Shown: in pieces, positions 32,499 to 41,059 of the stretch
Position numbering within the stretch: position 1 is the stretch's first letter
How the letters are laid out: each line of letters opens with the position of its first letter
DNA from: an uncultured Acidilobus sp. JCHS
GTDB taxonomy: Archaea > Thermoproteota > Thermoprotei_A > Sulfolobales > Acidilobaceae
Direction: 5' to 3'
DNA length: 64,000 nucleotides
Assembly: GCA_000495735.1 (NCBI GenBank)
Contig: AYMD01000001.1
Location: 124,001-188,000, forward strand
The notes under the pieces: model-generated
The model's input: the letters and a program-made list of their open reading frames with translations, nothing else
Database searches by the model: none
What the model was told of the DNA's origin: nothing
Translations under genes and position numbers: made by a program

Positions 32499-33707
32499 AT
32501 GTCATACATATACTATGACCCGCTTGGAGGCCTCTTCCTGTTCATGGCCGCCTACTGGTGGCTCTGGATAGTGAGCTCCATAGTGGTCGGTGGCGTCACG
32601 GCAGTCATCGCTCTTATGGCCCCCAGGCTAGTGGGTCCTGAGCCCAGGAGCCTAGCACACCTCAGGACGTCGATGGCCCTGACGGCCATAGCTATCATAC
32701 TGGCGGGCTTTGGGATCTTCGTCGGCACGGCCTGGCTCATAGGTTACCTGATGGGCTACCCCATCGGCGGCGCTGGGGTCGTTATGGCGGCGGTCATACT
32801 CACTGTCATCCTGATACTCTTCCAGTGGCTCCTCTCGCCCCTCTTCATAAACCTGGTCTACAGGGCAAGGCCCCCCAGGACGCCAGAGGAGAAGAGGTAC
32901 GAGGAGATGCTCAAGGAGGTCGCCAGGAGCAGCGGCATAAAGCCCCCTAAGCTTAGGATAGCCGAGGTAGACGTGCCTAACGCCTTCTCTTACGGCTCGC
33001 CGCTCTCGGGCAGCTACGTGGCTGTCACCAGGGGGCTGCTTAGCCTCATGCCTGATGAAGAGGTTAAGGCGGTGCTAGGTCACGAGGTGGGGCACCTGAA
33101 GCACAGGGACGTCTCGTGGCTGCTGGCCCTGAGCGTCATACCCTTGGCTGTCTACTACCTCGGCCAGATGCTCGTGTGGTCAGGCTTCTTCGGCGGCGCT
33201 TACGAGGAGAGGAGGGGAGGGGCCAACGGCGGCGTCATACTCATGCTCATAGGGGCCGTCCTGATGGCGGCCGGCGTGGTCTTCAGGTTCCTCGTGGGCA
33301 ACTTCAACAGGCTCAGGGAGTACTACGCTGACGCGAACGCCGCCATGGTGACGTCACCGAGGTCCATACAGAGGGCCCTCGCAAGGCTCTACGTAGCTAT
33401 GAAGGGTGAGAGGTACCTGGTCCAACAGGTCAACTCCACCTCTTCCTCTATGCTCAAGATGCTCTTTATAGTGGCTCCCCTCGTCGAGATCCACGGGGGC
33501 TTCCTCTACGAGCCTGGCCACAGATGGGGACCGTGGAGGAGGTCGCCTGACCTCGGAAGGTACAGGAGCATAGACATAGACTCGATAGTGGAGTCGGTCA
33601 AGAGGGAGAAGACGAGCGCCACAGAGGAGGTGTTCGCCACCCACCCGCCGATACCGAAGAGGTTAAGGTTTATAGAGAACTTGAGGTACTCTCTAGGCCT
33701 TGCTTGA
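32499..33707 (+). CDS. htpX: HtpX-like M48 membrane metalloprotease
   Basis: A zinc protease of 402 residues with active site facing the cytoplasm, degrading damaged membrane proteins. Four hydrophobic segments are evident: about 17-42, 67-90, 97-125, and 205-225 with a further helix near 245-265. The zinc site reads [13 protein letters not shown], near residues 193-205, and the third ligand Glu lies in [16 protein letters not shown]. Length and helix pattern match archaeal HtpX. The ATG at 32499 follows the TATA-like ATTAACTC. It starts next to Alba in the opposite direction and is followed after 13 bp by the hydroxyacid dehydrogenase gene. Confidence 0.92.
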   Translation: MSYIYYDPLGGLFLFMAAYWWLWIVSSIVVGGVTAVIALMAPRLVGPEPRSLAHLRTSMALTAIAIILAGFGIFVGTAWLIGYLMGYPIGGAGVVMAAVILTVILILFQWLLSPLFINLVYRARPPRTPEEKRYEEMLKEVARSSGIKPPKLRIAEVDVPNAFSYGSPLSGSYVAVTRGLLSLMPDEEVKAVLGHEVGHLKHRDVSWLLALSVIPLAVYYLGQMLVWSGFFGGAYEERRGGANGGVILMLIGAVLMAAGVVFRFLVGNFNRLREYYADANAAMVTSPRSIQRALARLYVAMKGERYLVQQVNSTSSSMLKMLFIVAPLVEIHGGFLYEPGHRWGPWRRSPDLGRYRSIDIDSIVESVKREKTSATEEVFATHPPIPKRLRFIENLRYSLGLA

Positions 33708-33720
33708 AGGGGGTTAAGGG

Positions 33721-34731
33721 TTGAGCGGGAAGCCCAGGCTCTTCATGACCAGGGAGATACCGTTCCCCGCCACAGAAAAAATGAAGGAGCTCTTCCAGGT
33801 CGAGGTGTGGCCCGAGTACAGACCTCCCACTAAGGAGGAGCTTGTATCACGCGCTAAGGGGGCTAAGGCGCTGGTCACCTTGCTTGAGGACAAGATCACA
33901 TGTGACGTCATAGAGTCCCTCCTCCCAGACCTCAGGATAATAGCTCAGTACGCGGTGGGCTTTGACAACATCGACCTCAACTGCGCCACACGGCACGGCG
34001 TCTACGTGACCAACACCCCAGAGGTGCTGACCGACGCCACCGCGGACTTCACGTGGGCTTTGATACTGGCCGTGACGAGGAGGGTCGTTGAGGCAGATAG
34101 GTTCGTGAGGGACGGCAGCTGGAAGCGCTCAGGGGCTGCCTGGCACCCGACCATGATGCTGGGCTATGACCTCAAGGGCAAGGTTCTGGGCATACTTGGC
34201 GCCGGCAGGATAGGCAGGGCGGTGGCCAAGAGGGCCCTCGGCTTCGACATGAAGATAACATACTATGACGTCCAGAGGGTGCCTGAGATGGAGGCCATGG
34301 GGGCCAGGTACGTCGACCTTGAGACCCTGTTCAGGGAAAGCGACATACTTACGATACACACCCCCCTGACCCCTGAGACCCAGAACCTGGTTAACGAGTC
34401 CAGGCTGAAGCTTATGAAGAGAACGGCCTTCATTGTAAACACAGCCAGGGGCAAGATAATTGACCTCAACGCCCTCTACAGGGCCCTGAAGGAGGGCTGG
34501 ATAGCCGGCGCAGGCCTTGACGTGTTCCCCGAGGAGCCCCTTGACCCCAGCCACCCCATAACTACGCTGCCTAACGTGGTGCTGGCCCCTCACATAGGCA
34601 GCGCTACCTATGAGACAAGGGCCAGGATGGCCGACGTTGTTTACCAGAATCTTGAGGCCTTCGTCAGGGGTCAGGTGCCGCCCACCCTAGTCAACAAGGA
34701 AGTAGTTAAGGTCAGGCCTCCGGGCCTTTGA
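33721..34731 (+). CDS. gyaR: D-2-hydroxyacid dehydrogenase, probable glyoxylate reductase
   Basis: An NAD(P)H enzyme that reduces glyoxylate (or hydroxypyruvate) to glycolate. The 336-residue protein starts PRLFMTREIPFPATEKMKEL and has AQYAVGFDNIDLNCATRHGV, typical of this branch. The dinucleotide site reads LGILGAGRIGRAVAKRALGF, and the catalytic residues are in NTARGKIIDLNAL (Arg), LDVFPEEPLDPSH (Glu), and LAPHIGSAT (His). The TTG start at 33721 follows htpX by 13 bp. Close relatives in Thermococcus and Aeropyrum are glyoxylate/hydroxypyruvate reductases; D-glycerate or phosphoglycerate substrates remain possible. Confidence 0.88.
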   Translation: MSGKPRLFMTREIPFPATEKMKELFQVEVWPEYRPPTKEELVSRAKGAKALVTLLEDKITCDVIESLLPDLRIIAQYAVGFDNIDLNCATRHGVYVTNTPEVLTDATADFTWALILAVTRRVVEADRFVRDGSWKRSGAAWHPTMMLGYDLKGKVLGILGAGRIGRAVAKRALGFDMKITYYDVQRVPEMEAMGARYVDLETLFRESDILTIHTPLTPETQNLVNESRLKLMKRTAFIVNTARGKIIDLNALYRALKEGWIAGAGLDVFPEEPLDPSHPITTLPNVVLAPHIGSATYETRARMADVVYQNLEAFVRGQVPPTLVNKEVVKVRPPGL

Positions 34732-34807
34732 CAAAGCGAACGACAGGCCTTGTCCCTAGAAGGGGATGGGGTAAAGGCTTAAACCTTCCATTAAGTTAGA
34801 TTGATTT

Positions 34808-35935
34808 TTGGCATATACGGTGCTGAGATTAACGTTTGACGAGCTAGCCTTTTTGATGGATTGCCCAGCGACACCTTTAACTCATTTATCTGTTGATAGT
34901 AAAATTTTCAGTGGAAAATTAACTCAAGCAACGTTATATGTTACCAGAGCATGTAACTTGAATTGCATTCATTGCTACATCTCAGCAGGCAAGCCTTTAA
35001 AGGATGAACTTAAAACCCATGAGTGGTTCAATGTTATAGATCAATTAAAATCATTAGGTGTTGAAGTAATTTATATCTTAGGCGGCGAGCCTTTATTAAG
35101 AAATGATATATTTGATATCATCTCGCACTCTACCTCATTAAACATCTATACTGCCATGAGTACTAATGGCACTTTAGTAGATCAAGAAGTCGCAAGAAAA
35201 CTAAAGAAATCAGGAATTCATGAGGTCCAGGTGAGCATTGATGGCCCGAATGAAAGGATAAACAGCATAATAAGGGGTGCTGGGTCATTTCAAAAGGCAA
35301 TCAATGGAGTTAAAATCCTTTTAGAAGAAGGGATCAAGACTACTATAAGTTATGTGATAACGGAGTTTAATAAAAATTATATAAGTGACATGGTCAAGCT
35401 CGCCAAGAGCCTCGGCGTAAAGACGATAAATTTCAGTCCCGTGCAGGAGTTTGGAAGGGCGAAGGTAAACAATGTAAGGTTATCAAGGAGCTCAGCAGTA
35501 GCCGTTTATAAAGAATTAAAGAAAATAAGTATGAACGAGAAAGACATAACCATAACCATTAACGGCTTTAGGTTTTACTTAGATGATTTAAGGGGAGTTT
35601 TTGAGTCACTTGTGAAGAAGGGGGTAAATGGCGATAACTACTACTCTTGTCCTGCAGGAAGGTCAAGGCTAGTTATAGACTCAAACGGCGACGTTTACGG
35701 GTGTGAGCTATTAATGCTGGAAAGCTTCAGGGAAGGCAACGTGAAAAGGGACAGCCTAAAGGACATATGGGAAAGCGGCTTTAAGATTTTCAGGGAAAAG
35801 AGGTGGGAAAAGATAAAGGAGTGCAGCGCGTGCAAGATCTCTTCGTTATGTCAGGGAGGCTGTCCGGCCAGGGCGTATAGAAATAACACCTTGTACAATA
35901 AAGACCCGCTTTGTTCATTTGGCCCTATAATATAG
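34808..35935 (+). CDS. Radical SAM/SPASM protein in an AT-rich island
   Basis: A 375-residue radical SAM enzyme with the cluster motif CNLNCIHC (Cys49, Cys53, Cys56), the GGEPLL motif, and a C-terminal SPASM domain (CPAGRSRL, YGCELL, CSACKISSLCQGGCPARAY and a final PLC). The head of about 45 residues before the first Cys is unlike the Ahb proteins in this window. SPASM enzymes mature peptides, install cofactors or modify heme precursors; the substrate here is unknown. G+C over 34861-34980 is about 34 percent by my count, against about 67 percent in 34501-34560, and codons shift to AAA, TTA, AAT and ATT. This points to recent transfer. The TTG at 34808 follows TTAAACC by about 27 bases. Confidence 0.85.
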   Translation: MAYTVLRLTFDELAFLMDCPATPLTHLSVDSKIFSGKLTQATLYVTRACNLNCIHCYISAGKPLKDELKTHEWFNVIDQLKSLGVEVIYILGGEPLLRNDIFDIISHSTSLNIYTAMSTNGTLVDQEVARKLKKSGIHEVQVSIDGPNERINSIIRGAGSFQKAINGVKILLEEGIKTTISYVITEFNKNYISDMVKLAKSLGVKTINFSPVQEFGRAKVNNVRLSRSSAVAVYKELKKISMNEKDITITINGFRFYLDDLRGVFESLVKKGVNGDNYYSCPAGRSRLVIDSNGDVYGCELLMLESFREGNVKRDSLKDIWESGFKIFREKRWEKIKECSACKISSLCQGGCPARAYRNNTLYNKDPLCSFGPII

Positions 35936-36407
35936 TGGCACCTGACCTCCTCTCCCACGCTAAAGGGTGAGGCTTTTGTTTATAATAGGGGTGAGTTATA
36001 CTGTTGGTGAGGCCGCTCTGGCTCAGCCAACAGGCTCACCAACCAGGCCAGGCGACCTAGACCGAACCTTGCAGAAGGTCGTCCCACCGCGGAGCTTCAA
36101 GGTCTGTGGTATGACGCCCAAGGCAGCTATGGCTCATAAAATCTAAGCCTCTGGGACCATGAACTCTTAAGAGCACTTAACAACATCATAAGACCGGCCC
36201 AGAAGGGCCGGGTGACCTGGGTTGGCCAAGAAGAAGAAGGAGCAGACTCAGCAGGCGCAGAAGAAGTAAGGGTTTCTCAGAAGCCCAAAGGCCTTCAACT
36301 TACTTTGTTTTTAGCTCTGACGTCTTCGGTATTGTCGTCTCTTGGTCTTATGGCGGGCTGATAGTCTTTAAGTTCTGGCTCGGTAATACTTTAGACAAGA
36401 CGGCGCG
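35936..36407 (+). ncRNA. Structured intergenic transcript candidate
   Basis: No long gene lies here. A TATA-like GTTTATAATA (35979-35988) points to a start near 36008. GTTGGTGAG at 36003-36011 can pair with CTCA-g-CCAAC (36022-36031), perfectly with CTCACCAAC (36035-36043), or, with GGCC, with GGCCT-t-CAAC at 36290-36299. A stem CCGGCCC-AGAA-GGGCCGG occupies 36194-36211, and a T-rich TTTGTTTTT at 36304-36312 could end transcription. The implied RNA of about 300 bases has the size of SRP or RNase P RNA, but I cannot find their conserved cores, and G+C is modest for a stable thermophile RNA. It might be a leader or an unknown RNA. Confidence 0.3.
36222..36269 (+). CDS. Possible 15-residue lysine/glutamine-rich peptide
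   Basis: A 15-codon ORF, MAKKKKEQTQQAQKK, starting at TTG. A textbook GGTGACC at 36211-36217 lies at good distance (GGTGA ends seven bases before TTG), and the hairpin 36194-36211 sits directly upstream. The composition recalls the N-termini of some small ribosomal proteins. It could be a true micropeptide, the leader of an attenuation system, or a relic. Short length makes chance possible. Confidence 0.3.
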   Translation: MAKKKKEQTQQAQKK

Positions 36408-37358
36408 GTGCCGAACTTGCAGCTCAAGATAGCGGCGGTTCATACAAGGATAAGGCTAGGCGCCAGGCGGACTAACGTCAAGAGGCTCTCCGACGTGGTC
36501 TCTAAGGTTATCGATAAGGTGGACTCTGTAGACCTCCTCGTCCTCCCCGCCTACCCTCTGACCGGCCCCATAGTGGGCTACTACTCTGACCAGAAGGTCC
36601 CCCTACTCCTCAAGGGTTACGCGGAGAGGCTCTCTGAGAGCGAGGTTCAGCAGAGCCCCACGCTCATGATGGTCTCGCGCGTAGCGGAGGAGTACGGGGT
36701 CCACGTGCTGGCCGGCCCGATCGTTGAGAGGGCAGGCCCGCGTCTCTACCTTACCACTATCGTCGTGGGGCCTGACGGCAGGCTCGCGGGCAAGTATAGG
36801 AAGATATCGTTGACCCAGAAGGAGCTGGAGAGCGGCCTCACGCCAGGCAAGGAGGTTCTCGTCTTCGAGGTCAGGGGAAAGGACGTCAGGGTGGGGGTGT
36901 TCACGGACGAGGACATAAATTACCCTGAGGTAGTGAGGGCCCTTGCCTACATGGGGGCCGACGTGGCCATAGGTACTATGCTCCCCTTCCAGACGACGTT
37001 CATAAAGATGAGGTCAGAGCCCGGCACTGGAGTCCTGACCCTTGACGTCGATCATGTCGTTGAGCTCTTGGACGTGAGGTCACGCGAGAACGGCATGGTG
37101 AGCATCCTCGTGGGCGGCGCCGTGGAGGGCTCCAACGGCCTGGGCCTCGTCGCCTTCATGCCAACCATGATAGCTGAGCCCGAGACCGGCGTCGTGAAGG
37201 ACAAGATAATGACGTATGACGATATAGACATGCCAGTCATAGTGGAGGTGGAGAGGTCCCCCTCAAGGAGGCTCAGCGAGCCCCTAGTGAGGGCCCTCAG
37301 GAGCCTGTGCAGGTCGAGCGGCAGGGCCGAGGACCAGGGGGAGGAGGAAGAGCTTTAA
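36408..37358 (+). CDS. Nitrilase-superfamily fold protein lacking catalytic residues
   Basis: A 316-residue protein with the carbon-nitrogen hydrolase sandwich fold: LKIAAVHTRIRLGARRTNVK at the start, VDLLVLPAYPLTG, then the KYRKISLTQKELESGLTPG segment, and VGVFTDEDINYPEVVRALAY. Active members need Glu-Lys-Cys. Here the first Glu position is Ala48 (LPAYPLTG), Lys132 is kept, and the Cys position holds Asp167 (VGVFTDED where VGVxICYD is usual). It is therefore unlikely to hydrolyse amides by the normal route and may be a binding or regulatory protein. The last 20 residues are an acidic tail. The GTG start at 36408 follows a TATA-like TAATACTTTAG by about 25 bases. It is followed by uridine phosphorylase after 34 bp. 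Confidence 0.8.
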   Translation: MPNLQLKIAAVHTRIRLGARRTNVKRLSDVVSKVIDKVDSVDLLVLPAYPLTGPIVGYYSDQKVPLLLKGYAERLSESEVQQSPTLMMVSRVAEEYGVHVLAGPIVERAGPRLYLTTIVVGPDGRLAGKYRKISLTQKELESGLTPGKEVLVFEVRGKDVRVGVFTDEDINYPEVVRALAYMGADVAIGTMLPFQTTFIKMRSEPGTGVLTLDVDHVVELLDVRSRENGMVSILVGGAVEGSNGLGLVAFMPTMIAEPETGVVKDKIMTYDDIDMPVIVEVERSPSRRLSEPLVRALRSLCRSSGRAEDQGEEEEL

Positions 37359-37392
37359 TGAGACGCGTCCTGACTCCTTGCTGGGCTAGGTC

Positions 37393-38238
37393 ATGAGCTC
37401 AGCCTTCCCGGCCTCAAGGCCTGTTGACTCGGAGGGCAGGACCTATCACCTCGGCCTCAGGAGGGGTGACGTGCCCAGGTACGTCCTCATGCCAGGCGAG
37501 GTGGAGAGGGCTTCAAGGATCGCCGCCACGTGGGACGACAGCAGGCTGATCGCCCAGAGAAGGGAGTACGTCACCTATAGGGGCTCATACAGGGGGGTCG
37601 GCCTGGCCGTCACATCAACTGGTATCGGCGGCCCAGCTACGGCCATAGCTGTTGAGGAGCTGCTCGAGGTCGGGGCTGACACGCTTATCAGGGTAGGCAG
37701 CACCGGCGCTATCCAGGACTACGTGGAGGTAGGCGACATAATAATTACCGCTGGGGCCGTGCGGCTTGACGGCACCAGCGCCTACTATGCCCCTCTGGGC
37801 TACCCTGCGGTCGCCAGCTATGAGGTGGTCCTCGCCCTTGTAGAGGCCGCGGAGGAGCTCGGCGTCAGGTACCACCTGGGCATAACTGCCTCAACGGACA
37901 GCTTCTACGTAGGCCAGGGCAGGCCAGGCTATGGGGGCTACTCGCCAAGCTGGTCAAGGTCCCTCATACCTGACCTAAGGCAGATGAGGGTCCTCAACTT
38001 CGAGATGGAGAGCGCGACCCTCCTGACCCTCGCTAGCATATACGGCATAAGGGCCGGCGCTGTTCATGCGGTCTTCGCCCAGAGGGTCAAGGACGTCTTC
38101 GTCCCTCACGCTGGGGAAAGCGACGCCATAAGGGTCGCCAATGAGGCGGTGAGGATACTCAAGGAGTGGGACGACCTTAAGGGGGTCGCCGGGAAGAGGA
38201 ACTTCTACCCAGGCCTCCTCAGGACAGCTCGCGCTTGA
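37393..38238 (+). CDS. udp: Uridine phosphorylase-like nucleoside phosphorylase
   Basis: Splits uridine (or another nucleoside) with phosphate to base and ribose 1-phosphate. The 281-residue protein belongs to the trimeric/hexameric PNP-UDP family: TYHLGLRRGDVPRYVLMPGE at the start, TSTGIGGPATAIAVEEL in the centre, LIRVGSTGAIQ with the ribose-phosphate site, and FEMESATLLTLASIYG with the conserved Glu-Met-Glu. Uridine preference is inferred from this overall pattern. It follows the nitrilase-like gene by 34 bp, perhaps in one operon, and overlaps hutI on the opposite strand by 20 bp. Confidence 0.88.
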   Translation: MSSAFPASRPVDSEGRTYHLGLRRGDVPRYVLMPGEVERASRIAATWDDSRLIAQRREYVTYRGSYRGVGLAVTSTGIGGPATAIAVEELLEVGADTLIRVGSTGAIQDYVEVGDIIITAGAVRLDGTSAYYAPLGYPAVASYEVVLALVEAAEELGVRYHLGITASTDSFYVGQGRPGYGGYSPSWSRSLIPDLRQMRVLNFEMESATLLTLASIYGIRAGAVHAVFAQRVKDVFVPHAGESDAIRVANEAVRILKEWDDLKGVAGKRNFYPGLLRTARA

Positions 38239-39472
38239 GGGCCCTTCCTCCCTTGACCACTACGAGCGCCCTGTCCCTGCCCCAATGGTAGCCGAACTCC
38301 GAGGGCCTCTCGAGGTCCCAGACCACAAGGTCGGCCGCGTAGCCAGGCTCAAGGGACCCCACGTCGTTAAGCCCCAGCGAGATGGCCGCGTTGACCGTGG
38401 CAGCGGCTATGGCCTCAAGCGGGGTGAGGCCGTAGAGGTAGACCGCGAGGTCTATAGCTGTCTGCATTGAGGGCATTAGACTGTTGGCGCTGAAGTCGGT
38501 TCCAAGGGCCATGGGCACCCGCGCCTCCCTCAGCATATTGATGGGCGGCCTGGACAGGCTGAAGGTAGCAAGGGCGCTGGCGGGCAACAGGCCAGCCATA
38601 ACGCCCCCCGCCGCGAGATCCCTCACCGAGGACTCGTCTGAAACCTCCAGGTGGTCAGCAGAGGACGCCCTCAGCTCCGCAGCCACCCTGGTACAGCCTA
38701 TCCTTGAGAGCTGGTCCGCGTGGACCCTGATACCGAGTCCGTGCCCCCTGGCGGAGGCCAGTATCATCCTTGACTCGTCAGGGCTGAAGGCCCCCTCGTC
38801 ACAGAAGACGTCAACGAACCTTGCGAGCCTAAGGGAGGCGACACGAGGAACCAGCTCAAGGGCGAAGGACCTGACGTAGGCCTCCCTGGCCTCCCCCTCC
38901 CTCGCCTCCTGCGGCGGCACGTGGGCCAGGAGCGTCGGCACTACCCTCGCGTGCGACCTGGCGGCGGCAGTGGCTATGACCCTGAGGAGCCTCTCCTCCT
39001 CGGCCAGCTCAAGGCCGTAGCCGCTCTTGACCTCAACGGTGGTGGTGCCCAGCCTGAGCATGAGCGAGAGCCTTGAGGCTAAGAGAGAGGCCAGCTCCTC
39101 ATCGGGGGTCGACCTCGTGGCCCTCACGGTCCTGTATATCCCCCCTCCCCTCCTCAGTATCTCGGCGTATGGGACGCCGCTCAGCTTCATCTCGAGCTCG
39201 TCGTCCCTGGCCCCAGCGAACAGGGCGTGCGTGTGCATGTCGATGAGGCCGGGGGTCACGAGCCTTCCGCCAGCGTTTATGACTTCCTCGGCCTCATAGG
39301 AGCCCCTGAGGGAGCCCCTCTGGCCCACGGCCACAATGATGCCGTCCTTCGCTGCGACCTCCACGTCCCTTAGGACCTCTATCGAGCTTCTGCCCGCCGC
39401 GGGCTTCTCCTTGAACAGCACTGCATGGCCTACGTTGGTGACCAGCAGGTCAACCCTAGGCATGGGCCTCAC
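38219..39472 (-). CDS. hutI: Imidazolonepropionase
   Basis: Third step of histidine degradation: opens the ring of imidazolone-5-propanoate to give N-formimino-L-glutamate. A 417-residue amidohydrolase with metal site DMHTHALFAGARDDE (His80, His82), a substrate/metal segment KSGYGLELAEEERL, and VHADQLSRIGCTRVAAELRA and SADHLEV with the later metal ligands. It closes with LGTDFSANSLMPSMQ. The GTG at 39472 overlaps the stop of hutH by four bases, so hutH and hutI are translated as a pair. hutU and a hutG-like gene lie at 57-60 kb. Confidence 0.93.
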   Translation of the reverse strand: MRPMPRVDLLVTNVGHAVLFKEKPAAGRSSIEVLRDVEVAAKDGIIVAVGQRGSLRGSYEAEEVINAGGRLVTPGLIDMHTHALFAGARDDELEMKLSGVPYAEILRRGGGIYRTVRATRSTPDEELASLLASRLSLMLRLGTTTVEVKSGYGLELAEEERLLRVIATAAARSHARVVPTLLAHVPPQEAREGEAREAYVRSFALELVPRVASLRLARFVDVFCDEGAFSPDESRMILASARGHGLGIRVHADQLSRIGCTRVAAELRASSADHLEVSDESSVRDLAAGGVMAGLLPASALATFSLSRPPINMLREARVPMALGTDFSANSLMPSMQTAIDLAVYLYGLTPLEAIAAATVNAAISLGLNDVGSLEPGYAADLVVWDLERPSEFGYHWGRDRALVVVKGGRALKRELS

Positions 39473-40884
39473 CAGACTCCGTTGAGCAGCCCAGAGGCCT
39501 CTGCCAGGCCCGAGAGCCTGAGGACCTCTGCCAGCGACTCCCTGAGGGCCTCCCTGGGGTCCGGCAGGCCGCCCCCTGAGGAGACCGACGCGGCCGCCTT
39601 AGCTAGGGCATTCTCAACAGCTGTCAGCCTGAGGAAGGTCGCAACGGCCGCCAGCAGGTCGAGGGCCGCGTTGGGAGCCATGGAGACTACGTCCTCCTGC
39701 AGGCCGCTGGTCGGCAGGGAGTTAACGGCTGAGGGCGAGGCCAGTGACCTGAGCCTGGCCGCCAGGGCCGCGGCAGTGTACTGGTATATCATGCCCCCAA
39801 CAACAGAGCTCTTGGCCGTTAGGAACTCGGGGAGCCCGGTGGTGGCTGAGCTGAGCAGATGCGCGGTCCTCCGCTCTATTGAGTTACCAACAACAGCCAG
39901 CGACTCCTTAACCAGGTCAGCAGCTATGGAAGCGGGAGCAGCGTGGAAGTTACAGGCATGATAGACCGCGTCGCCCCACACGAACGGGTTCTCTGAGGGC
40001 CTTGAGGCCTCCCTCTCAACGGCCCTGCGGGCCGCCTCAAGGAACTCGGCGGCGGAGCCGTAGACCTGAGGTATGCACCTTATGCTGTAGGGGTCCTGGA
40101 CGCGGGGCGAGCGGGGGCATGGGGAAGGCCCAAGGGACCTTATGATATCAGCAGTCATGCCGCCCTTGGCCTGAGCCACCGCGTCGGAGAAGTGCTGAGG
40201 GTTACAGCCGGTCACCAGGAGCGTCCTCTTAGCGACTTCAAGGGATGTCAGGAGGAGCCTCTGGGCCATACATATGCCAAGCCCTGTGAGCCCAACGCTC
40301 CACGCGTCGCTGTTTATGAGGGCCAGGGCCTCCCCGGCCTCAAGCTTCACCGGCCCGCCGAGCTCAGCCAGGGCCTCCGAGCATGACGTCCTCCTGCCCT
40401 TGACGATAGCCTCGCCCTCGCCGTAGAATATGCACCTCACGACCCTGGCCAGCGGGGCCAGGTCGCCGCTCGCGCCGACGCTCCCGTGGAGGCCAACGAC
40501 TGGGATCACGTCCTTGTTAAGGGCTGTCACTAGCCTCCCCAGGACGAGCGGCCTCACGGGGGCCGCGCCCTGGGCTAGCTGTGACGCCCTCACGGCCATG
40601 GCGGCCCTCACGAGCTCCCTTGGAGCCTCTGGGCCCACCGTGACGTCGTGTTCCACCAGGACCTGTCTCTCCCTCCCTGGCCAGGAGCCCTGCGTTACGC
40701 CTGCGAGGGCCCCCAGCCCGCTCTGGTAGCCGTAGACGCCTCCCTCCCTGGCCCTGGCCTCGTAGGTCGAGCGGGCCCTGGACAGCGATGAGAGCGAGCT
40801 CTCACAGACCTCAACGCCGTCGCCTAAAGCGACAGAGCACAGCTCGTCAAGGCTTAGCTCCCTTTCCTTGCAGAGGAGGACCAA
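39469..40884 (-). CDS. hutH: Histidine ammonia-lyase
   Basis: First step of histidine degradation: removes ammonia from L-histidine to give trans-urocanate. A 471-residue lyase of the aromatic amino-acid lyase family. The Ala138-Ser139-Gly140 triplet in GSVGASGDLAPLA would cyclise to the MIO prosthetic group. YGYQSGLGALAG carries the catalytic Tyr loop (Y-G-x-x-T/S-G-x-G), and QDPYSIRCIPQV is the family's QD-x-YSLRC-x-PQV signature. Bacterial HutH is about 510 residues, so this one is slightly short. The TTG at 40884 follows minus-strand ATTTTTTACTAGG by about 30 bases. hutI follows with a 4-bp overlap. Confidence 0.93.
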   Translation of the reverse strand: MVLLCKERELSLDELCSVALGDGVEVCESSLSSLSRARSTYEARAREGGVYGYQSGLGALAGVTQGSWPGRERQVLVEHDVTVGPEAPRELVRAAMAVRASQLAQGAAPVRPLVLGRLVTALNKDVIPVVGLHGSVGASGDLAPLARVVRCIFYGEGEAIVKGRRTSCSEALAELGGPVKLEAGEALALINSDAWSVGLTGLGICMAQRLLLTSLEVAKRTLLVTGCNPQHFSDAVAQAKGGMTADIIRSLGPSPCPRSPRVQDPYSIRCIPQVYGSAAEFLEAARRAVEREASRPSENPFVWGDAVYHACNFHAAPASIAADLVKESLAVVGNSIERRTAHLLSSATTGLPEFLTAKSSVVGGMIYQYTAAALAARLRSLASPSAVNSLPTSGLQEDVVSMAPNAALDLLAAVATFLRLTAVENALAKAAASVSSGGGLPDPREALRESLAEVLRLSGLAEASGLLNGVW

Positions 40885-41059
40885 GACGCCTTCACCGGGC
40901 TTTGCGCCAAAAGTCCTAGTAAAAAATCCGAGCTTCGCTGCATATCGACCGTAAAAGGTCGTGCACCGCGTAAAGGGGAAGCCCTACGAGGATTCGTTGA
41001 CCCTGGTTGGTTTACGTGCAATCGCCTAGGGTCTAAGCCTTTGCGGCCTGGATATCACG

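Noticed and set aside
36003-36312. SRP RNA or RNase P RNA
   Set aside because: Size and end pairing would suit, but I cannot find the SRP helix 8 core or the RNase P P4/CR-I and CR-V sequences, and the G+C content is low for a stable RNA of a thermophile.
40948-40963. CGACC-gtaaaa-GGTCG hairpin between hutH and the nucleotidyltransferase
   Set aside because: It has only five base pairs, no T-run follows, and archaeal termination does not need such stems. I could not give it a role.
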